From: Saccoglossus kowalevskii
Taxonomy: Eukaryota; Hemichordata; Enteropneusta; Harrimaniidae
DNA length: 55,130 nucleotides
Direction: 5' to 3'
Assembly (NCBI RefSeq): GCF_000003605.2
Contig: NW_003142810.1
Span: forward strand, 10,742-65,871
The notes beneath the pieces were generated by a model. The model was not told the DNA's origin. It searched no databases and saw nothing but the letters and a program-made list of their open reading frames with translations. A program made the position numbers and the translations under genes. This document shows, one piece after another, positions 10,752 to 22,700 of this stretch. The first letter of the stretch is position 1; each line of letters opens with the position of its first letter.

Positions 10752-13700
10752 CTATGAGAAAAGATACACAAACAATCAAACACATTTTAAGTCATAGTAC
10801 ACTGCTCTCTAAGAAACCCACCAGATATTTTTTTTTTTATTTCTAAGTTTGTTTCAACAAACCTATACACATACACACAATATGGGACTATAATTTTTTT
10901 ATTTTACACATACACACTGTATTAAAATCATGAAATCACTCACATAATTCGCTTCAGTGTTTTCAGGGGAGCTTTTCAGCCACTTTCAAATATATATTAT
11001 ATATTGTATTTTTTTTGTTCAACTGGGAAGATATGAGTGACTTAAGAGCCTTATCTATGCGTTTAAAGGCAAAAACGACTCACGATTATTTTTGTTCATT
11101 TTCAGAACTGGGACTTGGTGAAAACAGTTTTTTTGTCTTCACAGAATCAATGACACAGAGACAAGGTTTAAAAGCTGTATTTTTGGTTTAACATTGAATA
11201 ACTTTATATGTGCATGTGATAGTGTAAGACATACTACTCACCTATGTCGGTTGCATCAGTGCCCGTAACAGCCACGTCTCGTAGCGATGATGTTAAACTG
11301 GCAACCACACCAACTGAAACAACCATGTGAATAACTTGTAAGTACATAAATAAATGGTTTGCTAAAGTTATTTCATGGAGATGTGCTACAAAAAACAGAG
11401 ACACTTCATGAATGTGAAACATCCAGGGGTTTTGTTAAGAGCTGGCCGCCGGCCATATGGCCTGCTACAAGCCCAAATCGGTCGTCTACTTTCTGGTCTA
11501 CACCCCCCTCCCCCACCTAACCACCAACACCAGTTTCGCTGCAGGGCTTTGCACTGCCAAGAGCCTTTTTTATTTTGTTTTGGCCTGTTATAGGATGATG
11601 GCCTGCTATTAATATGAAATGTGTAAAAATTGCTTTTGCTAAAAAATGAGAAATATTAAAATGTTCATATCGTGCTCTGAATTTTTCACACATTGCAATT
11701 TGAACAGTGCTGGAGGATCTCATCAATTAAACCACAGTCAGCTGGCGCATAAGTGCAATATTTATTATATGAGGGCTGCCATCTTGAATATGGCATGAAA
11801 CTAAATAAATAGACAAGTTGTGAAACATGTTTTTCAGATTCCTACAAATCTGGAAAAAAATACCAATCTTTCAAAGCCAAACGAGCCGTTGGGGTAATAT
11901 TAAGTCAACTTCTAAGAACACTTTCGTGGGGTATTTGAAAAATATATATACATAGAATGTAATACAATGTGTATAGGTATAACGGAGATGTGACGGCCGA
12001 ACAAATGGCCCCCGGCTGTTGTAACTACAAGTTTTCCCATAATGCACTACATTGCATGTACTGACATGCTTACCTGGTTCTGATATGGATCTTTTCAACT
12101 GTCTTGGACCTCTCGCTAGCTTCAATTGAGATTTATGCACCAAGTCTGGCAACCAGCCTTCCCTAAGTGAGCAGCACTTTACGCAGTAACGAACGAGTGG
12201 AGAATTAGCAACATCACACTTTGTACACATCCACTTGTCCTGAAACAGCAATTACATAATTGAAATATTGATACCTTGACCCTGAAGAGGTCCATTAAAA
12301 TAAATGGAAACTGTCGATTACCGTAAAATCTGTATTAGAAGCCACTTCCATAATATAAGTCGCACCAATTGTTTTTGAATAATTGAGAACCAAAAATTCA
12401 CCATTTCCCATACATGGAGATTTTCTAATAGAAGCCACATCTCCTCTGTTGCATTGTAACATTTTAATAAAAGCCATGCCTCTTAATACAGATTTTACAG
12501 TAAAAATGTAATACATTTTCTTCAGTTTTATTATTAATGATTAATGCTATCAAGACACCAAAAATTGTCAATATTTTTATTTTCACACTGGTTTCTAGGG
12601 AGAAATTATTTTTTCATATCTCACAATTTTGATCCAAAAACTAGTACATTGATTTTCTATTGCTATGACAACAGCTGAGAATGTCAGCGGTCAACTCACC
12701 TTATCTGTGAAATCAGAATCAGAATCACTGCTGTCATCATCGGCAAAACATGACTCGCTGTCATCACAAAGCTCAAATTCATAAACTTCCTAGAAAAAAC
12801 AGAACATGTAAAAGTGTATTAGCAATCAGCCACTAACAGACTAAAAATGCAGCGATTAATTTTGGTCACTGTCACTCGTTTTGAACATAAACACATTAGA
12901 CTTAGTTAAGGAGGCCATATCACTTTCAATACGGCCCTATGTGTTATATACAATGTCTGTAGTTCATTATGGGGTCTGTGTTTCGTATATAACCCATGCA
13001 GTTTGATATAGGTGTTACATAAAATATACAAGGTGTGTAAGTTCGATACGAGTATGCTGCTTGACGGCCAATCATATTGCTTGTTACATACATCAGCAGA
13101 TGAGTCAATAGATTCTGATTCCGTAGACGTCGCTCCAAATCCATATCCTTCACTCTCGTTAGATTCTACTTCATATTCAACCGAGAAACGTGCATCCTCT
13201 TCTAGGAACCAAAGATCATCAGACGTGTCAGCCACGGTCGCTGTTTCGTAACCCTAATAACATAACAATATAAGGTAGATATGAAAGTAATTAATATGCA
13301 TAAACTAACAAGTAAACAAGGATTTATAAAATAAAAGGATGCAACTCCAGGACTTGAACTTGACAGAGGCATCAAATACAATTGCCTTGGTGTTCTTTGA
13401 TATTGTATATACTATTATTATACATCTGTCACCGTAACGCCATAAGTTACAGCGTGCCATAATTTTGCGGTATTTTACGGGGTATTTTCATCCTACCATA
13501 TTAAAAAATGTGAATTCCAAATATGGAATGATTACACGGGTATTATCCTCTAATAATAAAAACAAACATGGTTGCCACCAGGGTTTGACCGGACTCCACA
13601 CAAAGAAGTTCGCTGATTAAATTTTTTGGATTTCGGCATTCCCATGTATCCTTGGAAGGAAAAGATGTATAATAATAAGGTTATTACGAAGATACCTAAA

Positions 13701-16700
13701 AGTATACACTCAGACAGTACGCCGTCGCATCGACCTCCACTGCGCGTCAGTCAATACTGCCACTGTACTGCCTTCATGCATACTTTGAGGTTTCCTCGTA
13801 ATAACATCATATTATTTCAATAAATGCCGAAGAAATTTATAGATTTTGGCCGTGAAATGAGTGCCATCTTAATTCCGAAGCGTACTGAGGCAACTGCTAA
13901 ACTGACATTGCTTATAATTTCTGTAATCTGTTGTTAAGCCTAACGAGTAATAAATGGAATTTATTATTTCCACGGACTTTCTGTTAGGTGATGTAGTAAA
14001 CTAACCCTTTAAATCTAATAATTTTTCATGCCAAATATTATTGCAGTATTTTTCATAATTTTGGATATTTTATTTTTATAATTTTGGACCTTTTTTATTG
14101 GCTATAGATGATTAGAACAGATTTTATTTTGTCAAAGGTCGCTTGGAAGTATTGATTTATTGATTATTTATTAATTAATTAGAATGACAAATACCTGGAT
14201 ATTGTGTGTATCTGTATCTTTATGGGTAGTGATTGAAGACTCCGTGGAGGAGTGCGGTTCTCTATCTTCTGTAAGATATGGAAACAGAATGGTCGGTATT
14301 AATTAAAATAAAAAAAAGAGCCAGTTTTCTCTTTACAAGAATCTGGTTGGAACTGGATGCAACTGGATATGGGCTATGGTTGCAAGAAAAACAGGAATTC
14401 ATGAGGCATTTATCATTGCTGAAATCACCAAGCATCTGAAAAAAATAATTTCACTCAAACTACCAATCAAAGTATTAAATGCACCACACACGTCCAAACA
14501 CGTACACCGAATCTTAAATCATTCTACAGGCTTCCACAAATACTTCGTTGGTTGCCCAATGGTGAATAAATTTTAGATTGGGACATAGCACTAGCATGAA
14601 CTTCAATATTTTGATGCTTTGAGAAATTACAATGTGTTTTAAGTTCACAAATTTTCTAGAGAAAACAACGAGTTATGGGCCATGGTTGCAAGAAAACAGG
14701 AATTCATGAGGCATTTATCATTGCTGAAATCACCAAGAAACTGACAAAAATAATGAGAATATTGTTATGTCACATGTTCAAATGGACTTAATTCAGCAAC
14801 TTTTATTTATTGGTGGAAATAGCGAAATTAAAAAACTAGTAAATAATTAATGCATTTACAGTAATTAATTAAATAATAATTAATGCATTTCACCACCGAT
14901 GGTTACCCTCCAGCAGAAGCCCAGTACTTGTAATAAAGGTACTCACCATTTGGTCTTTCACTGAGAAGATCAAATCCTGGCAATGCTGTGAATTCTGTGG
15001 TTTGCTTACCAACTGTTGATGTGACATTAGAGACTGACGACGGCGCAAATGATACCGGCATACTCAGCGGGAAAGTATCAGGGATACTATTGCTGGTTGT
15101 TGTAGCACTTTTAGGAGATGATGCTGATGTGGATGCTCCATCACTACCGCCAGGCAACTAGAAAATAAATGTATTCAGAGTCTGTCAAGAAGCAGTAGCA
15201 CCAATAAATAAGAAAAATATGTAAAAATGAAAACGTATTTTACTGCGTGCATCTATATACAGATGGGGGATCTCCAATGTTTTTTAAGAGCTCTTTTCCC
15301 CGAGACTACCGTAGTGAAATTTTGTATGTAAATCAAATAGGAAAATATCTAAATCTACACACACATGAATACAGTAAATTTCATAAAGGCGTGAATGTTT
15401 GTTTTATAAATGTTTATATATTGAAATGACGATTGAATTAAATCTCTTCAATCACATGTTAACGGATGTATGGCAGTAAATTGGCTAACGATTGACAGGA
15501 ACCTGCAAAGACTGATGGGTAATGGGCATTACCAAATGGCTTCTATCACCATCACTGTTCCCTTTAATTTGTTTGAATCTTGAAAATACTGAGAAAATTT
15601 GGCCATTTTCCCCTTGAAATGTTTTTACAAAATTTCACTGCAAAACTACAATTGAATCTGAGAAAATTGAGCAAAAATAAGGCTTAGAGGGAACACTGAT
15701 CACCATTGAAAGTGTATTCGTTGAATTTGACTGAATATGTTCATTTTATAAATTTCCATAAAAAACATTTATACGTTTATAAAATTTGCTGTAAATCTGT
15801 AAACCAAAAATTGCATTTATAATATGGATAATTAAAATATGACTTATTTTGACCATAGACACACATCTGTCATTTACAAAAGCACATGTACTACTAATAA
15901 ATATATGGTATATGATAATATAAGGTTATTATGAAGATACCTCAATATATGCACGAAAACAGTACAGTGGAAGTATCGACCGATGCGCAGCAGAGGTTGA
16001 TGCGATGGCGTACTGTCTGAGGGCATACTTCGAGGTATCATCGTAATAACCTTATTATTATACATCTTTTCCTTCCAAGGATACATCATGGGAATGCCAA
16101 AATCCAAAAAGTATCAGCGAACTCCTTTGTGTGGAGTCCGGTCAAACCCTGGTGGCAGCCATGTTTATTTTTATTATTAGAGAACGCTTACACGTGTAAT
16201 CATTCCATATTTGGAATACACATTTCTTAATATGGTAAGATGAAAATTACGGCACGCTGAAACTTATGGCGTTATGGTGACAGATGTATAATAATATGCA
16301 TTATGCTCCTTAATGTAACTTGGGAAATCATTCCAAAGTCAAGTATATAATACTGAAAATTGTAGTTAGATTTATAATTTTTTTTAAACTTACCGGCTGT
16401 GAGTAATGTCGTTGTTTGAACAAAGACTCCCTTTTATGATGTTGGAAACTTGCATCATGCTGTTCGGCTGAAAGTACAATACAACGTGAAATTATTACAA
16501 CCACAATATGAACAGTAGGATTATATTATCACTACTGTCACCGCCATATTGTTTCGAACACCAAAATAGCAACATTGCCAGCTAAGTTGCTGGTTCGCAG
16601 CATGAATGACTGCTTCTTGCCAACAAGTCACTGCACACATGTACATGTGCAGAACGTGCAAAGGCCTGTACAATATAAACTTATAAAGTACTGTAAAATC

Positions 16701-19700
16701 TGTATTAGAAGCCGCATCTCTAATAGAAGTCGCATCCATTTTTTTTGAAGAATTGAGAACCAAAAATTCATCATTTCTCATATTTGTAGATGCTCTAATA
16801 GAAGCCGCATCCCCGCTGTTGCATTGTACCATTTTAATAGAAGCCGTGGTTTCTAATACAGATTTTACAGTAATTTTTTTTCATTTTTGTACACTTTTTA
16901 TTTGAGCTGCGTTAAAATCAACTAATAATTTGGTTATCTTTCACAAAATCAACACAATTTTTCTAAATTAAAAAAAAAATTGATCAAGATTGGTAGCCAG
17001 TGTAAAATTATTTTAATTTGGTTCAAAATTATTAAAAATTATGGAAAATGCGAAATTTTGCGGAAAAAAAAAATGCTGGAATTCATGAGCTTAAGCTCAG
17101 ATCACAAGGACACTACTTACCTAAATTTTCACTGGCTACAGTCACATTGGCAAACAGGAGATTCCTTTAAAACAATAAAAAAAAATATTTCAGATCAAAT
17201 TTATTAATAATGGTCACACAAATGGCAAGCTGATATATTTGTACTGCTGTTTGACTCCAATTCCATACAAAAGATTCAACACTACTGATGATTACATTAA
17301 ATGGGCGATATCAAGGGTTTATGAAGTATAAGGGTATACAACTAAGGTGATTCGCAAGGTAGATCACATCTGAAATCATGCAAATAGGGGATTTTCAGTT
17401 CAACTACGAGATCTCGCGAGATGCATGAAAGACGTGCGTCGAACATCTGCCGCAAAAATCAAACAATTTGATTTTGAACTCGAATTTCTTTATTTTCGTA
17501 ACTCACATCGACCGGCCATTCTTCAACAGATGAATATTGCTTTCAAATACCCTCACTTAATCGAAATTGTCTATCATCAAATGTATACAGCACATTATTA
17601 AGCATGGAAATTCCCCCCAAAATATGTTTCGAATCCCACGCGATGTTTGACGCCACTACGACTCTATGACCTTTATTTGTCCTGTTTTTACGTTTGATTT
17701 CATACATAACGCGTGATTCTCGCAGTGAACGGGAAAATGGTCTTTTGTACAGTGATCACTGATACACATCTCTAGAAATTCCCATGCAAACGAGTATGTG
17801 ATAGAAAAATTGTTCGTGACAGGTTGTTGCATCCTAGACATGCATACAGCATCTCGTTTATTTTTGGTGGTTTTTCACATAAAATAAAAAACAAGAGTGT
17901 ATAAATGACGAAAGATGGGTTACCACGAAATAAACAAGAGACTTGTGACCCTGAACCCAGACTGGCAACAATCATACAAGAGGACGTCTACAAGAGTCAC
18001 AAGTTCCTTGTTTATTTCGTGGTAACCTGGGCTTTCTCGCCATTTACACACTCCCCTAATAATTTAAGTGATTTAAAAAAACACCACAAAAGTTAACAAG
18101 CGACGGTATGCAAATCTAGTTGCATCCTGGCGTACTCCCAGATTAATGTTCAACTTCCAAATGCTCAGATTGTCAGTAAATGTGATAATTGGGAAACAGA
18201 AACAACAAATAGCAACCATTTCTACTAATTCATTTTGAGATTTATCTTTGGGAGCGGAGATATATATCAAGATGTTCTGCATTGCTAAGCTCACACCACT
18301 GTACCATGTATTTCTATGGGCTCAGCTGTGAGTTGCTGTGGAACACCGATTGAAGAGCCGGTGAAAATTCGAGAAAACAACACAAACTCAACTGTGAAGC
18401 AATTCTGAATAACCAAATTTATATATGTTACACACGTAGGGCTAATCTTGTTACACTGTTCAGAGGAGTCTCAACAACCATCGCAAAGTACCGTTTTCTG
18501 CGAGTTTTCGGCCTTTGTCATTTTCAGCGCCTGCAACCATCACGTGNNNNNNNNNNNNNNNNNNNNNNNNNNNNNNNNNNNNNNNNNNNNNNNNNNTTTC
18601 GGCCTTTGTCATTTTCAGCGCCTGGCAACCATCACGGTGAAAATGCCCGGATGTTCGCCCCAAAGAATAGTAAATTTTGAACGAAATTTCTAATTTACTA
18701 CTTTTATTACGATACTGACATAGAGAACATAGGACTAGGGGTCAAAAAAAAAAAAATACACAATTGACCAGTGGAACAACCACTCTGACAAAATGGTATT
18801 GTAGGCAAGCAGCAAACTTAAAAACTTAAAAACAATTTCCAACATTGGACTTACCTCACATCTTTGATTGTAAATTCTTTCACACCAAATACCTTTCCCA
18901 AAGGATCATCCGAACAATAAACTCTTCTGGGATCTAATTCATCGTATAAATATCTACTACTGATATATTTTATCAGATACGAGAGTAACTATAAAAAAAA
19001 GAGAGAGAGAGAGAGAGAAAAAAAGATACAAATTAATTATATATTTACAATTTTTTTTTAATTTGAAATTTAAATTTGTAAAGACATTTTTAATGAAATC
19101 CAAAAACACAAGAAAACTGACCTGTCTTGGTGTGAAAACTTGCCCATTAGCTCCCACGGTTGCCAGTAAGTTGAGGAATTCTTCCCTTGGGCGAACCTAA
19201 AATTAATAAAATGAAATATTTAGATACATAATGAAATTAATATTAATAACATCCACCATTGAATCACCCTAGCCTGGTAACTGGACTAATTTTGCGGTTC
19301 AACCCACTCAAGAATCTAGAAATGCTTAGATTTCGCTCTTCTGGTCAGTAAGTAATTGTGTTGTTGATAAAAATAACACGCCATTGATAGGTATCGGTAA
19401 CAGTTGTACACAACGCCCTCTATATTCACTTTCAACAGATCTTGGTACTGTAAAATCTGTATCAGAAGCCATGGTTTCTATTAAAATATTACAATGGTAC
19501 AACAGATGGAATATGGTTTCCATAAGAACATCTACACATATGAGAACTGACAAATTTTTGGTTGGTTTATTAAAACTGAGTATGTCTACTATTAGAGATG
19601 CGACTTCTCTAAATGTTGTGGCTTCTAATAAAGATTTTACATAACTATTTTTTTTTACACAAAAGCATGTAAACTCAAATAAACCATATATATACATGTA

Positions 19701-22700
19701 ATATAATTTTTATAGGAATCACACGTTCATAGTCCTACCTGTTCGCAAACATCAAAACAATAAACTTTGTATTCAAATGCGAGCTATTGTAATTTGAGCA
19801 ACCGTAGTAAATGTGTTTTATTGCTACAGTAACAATAAGAGACTTCGGACAATCAGATATGCAAATGATAATCATGAAACAGACATGAAAAGACATGACG
19901 AAACATGCTGTATTCAATTTAAGATATCTAAATAAACACTACTGGGTATAATGAGTAAACTAAACAACTTATCAGGGAATTTGAATGATGATATCGCTAT
20001 CTTGGGAATTTGAACAAATAATATCTCGTATGTTGACTTCTATAATTTTTTCTCTGCAGTGTTTAGAGATGTTGGCATCTGGCCAAACTTCAATTGTTAA
20101 CATAAAAAAATATAAATATGGATTTTTAAAGATAACAGTTTTCATAATGTTAGGTGACTTTGCATGATTGTTGTGTAAAGTGACTCTTTTTGTTTAAACA
20201 CCACCTTAGGTAGATAATAAATTTTAGGTAAGGTCCGGTTATCGGATTTTGTTATTTGCCCTAATGAAGACAAACAATGCCTGAATTAAATACACAGCTA
20301 TAATTTAACATTATCTGCAATTTAGAAAATTTAACAGACAACTTTATTAATTTAAGATTTTTAGCCATTAATTTTTCTTAAAGTTATAAATAATATTATT
20401 AATTCTATAGAGAAAAAAAAAGTAAAATCTTCATAAATATACATGTGTGTGGATGAACAAAAACTTTCAACACTTTGCTTCAAGTTTTATCGCCATGCCA
20501 ACTACTATTGCAACATTCGTATAATGAGGAGGGGTCAAGAGTTCGTGTGAAGAACGGTGAGAATACATGACTAGTTCTTCCAGTTGATTCAACAAAGTCG
20601 GCAGTCTGGCTACCACGCAATGCAAAACATTAGTTGCTACCAAGAAATCATCCTATTAGCATTGCAGTTAAAAAAAAAAAACGACAAAATTGGCTTTCTG
20701 TAAATCACCTCCACAATTCTCTCAGCACGATTTCATGGCCCATTTATCACAAATATTATACAATTTGTTTCAGATAAAATTAAGATGTTTAGTTGATTAA
20801 AAAGAATCATGGTATGTTTGGTCGATCCCTTATATCAACGACAGACGAATGTTCACATCAAAAATCACACATATAAATCATTAATGCGACAGTGTAAAAT
20901 GACATTTCACTTTTTTGATTTTTTGAGCATTTTCACTACGTTTTAATTTCACAAGTTTGTCAAAAAAACAATGAGTTTTATTGTAATTTTACATGTTCAC
21001 ATAGATTTAATTAATTTAGCGAATTTTACTTATCAGCGAAAATAGCAAAATTAAAACAAAGTGAACAATTGCATGTAATGTACTTACAGTATTTAGTTTA
21101 CTGGTATATGTACCGGTACTTCTAATATAGCAAATATACTACATACTGTAAAACACTTTGTTTTAGCTGGAATTAATTTTCACTGAAAAGACTTTTTTTG
21201 GGTGTTTTGTATAGAATTTATTTTCCCTGATTTTTAACAAGTTGAATGTAAAATATAGGAAAAAAGGTATATTCGCTGAATCATCCCTTCAGCGAAAATT
21301 AATTCCAAGAGAAAATAAAGTATTCTACAGTAGATTTCTGTTAGTCTAAATGTTGGATGAGCCTATGTCTATATCCTAGCTGTTGTCATGACAACACAGC
21401 TTCGTCTGTCAGAAAGAATGCCATTTACAATGTTATGTCATCCGATTACAAAACGTTAATAGCTTAATTTTGTATTGGTAGGAGTTTCCATGGTTACACC
21501 AAAAGTAATTGTTGACTTGCATCATTTAGTCAATGTAGCAGTAATCAAAACGCACCTATCAACTTTACATTGCCATGGCAACTACAGTTCTATGTGAGCT
21601 GAGAAACTTTTAAATGTTGTTAAAAAAATGTAATCTCTAAAGTGCTTGATGTCTAATTAAGCGACTATAAAACCTTTTTTTCTTACTAGCATCTAATTTC
21701 ACTTTTTTGATGTTTTGAACAATTTCAAAGGAAAATGGTTGGTATCGGTAATTTGTAATGTGATCTAGCTGATTATATTTCTATTTTTGTTTTACTACAT
21801 AATCAGGAATTTTTTTAAACAAGGGAACAGGGGCGCAGTGCCCTCATGGCATGGCCAAATGCCCCATTCCCCTGGGGAACAGATCCTCTGGCAACTGTGA
21901 CCTGTCTGATAGTAATTTTAGCCCCAAGGAAGCCATAGAATGCTCCATTTTAACTTAATTATCTAAAACTCCTAACCCTGGTAGGGAGAACCCTATCTCC
22001 CCCCACTTGGTGGCACCGCTGAATTGCAGTGCTCCCTCTAGCATTTTTTTTATAGAAAACCCCCTGATAATTATAATTACAGTAACAACAAAGATATTAC
22101 AAGATAAGTTGTCAGAGAGGTAGTCCCCTCTCCTCTGACATCAACACCTCTATGTTGTCATACATGTAGTGGGTAGTAACAGGTGGTTGTTGAAACCCAC
22201 TCAATAACAACAACATTATCCACACTGGCTTAGACACAATAGACATTACTGACGTGTGACTGGACACATAGTGACTTGTTAATACATGACCACACACCAC
22301 TTTATACTGAGCTACATTCCAATACACACATTCCAAGCAAAGTACTTGTATCCTGCCGATTGGATTAAGAACATTCCACATACTGGTACGAATTTACCAA
22401 GTTTATGAAAATCTAAATAACATTCTTGCATTTTGAGCATCCACAACGAGTTGGGCTCTTTCTCACGGCTCATTTAACTGTTGCAGGTCAAAGGTAGGGT
22501 AGAAATGGCTTTCATAGGGGGCAAAAGGTTGTGACCTCGCTTGTAATATTGTGAAAGTGTTGGACAATATAGTGGTAATAAAAGCCATACACATCTATAG
22601 CCAATCAATAAACAGCTGGTAATGGCATGCTCTGAGCTGTTACCATCAGTTTAGTACTTTAATAAAGGCTTCAAAAAAGACTATTGTTCTCGGGCAATTC

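Noticed and set aside
9767-10846. Several plus-strand open frames of about 100-120 codons
   Set aside because: They lie opposite the MDM2 last exon, whose minus-strand frame has clear RING homology. They are shadows of it.
17625-17650. tRNA-like TTCGAATCCCAC
   Set aside because: No matching acceptor or anticodon stem nearby; the same string recurs in repeat E at about 49084.
19384-19697. Open frames of 86 (plus) and 123 (minus) codons
   Set aside because: They cross MITE family A copy 3 and lie in an MDM2 intron.
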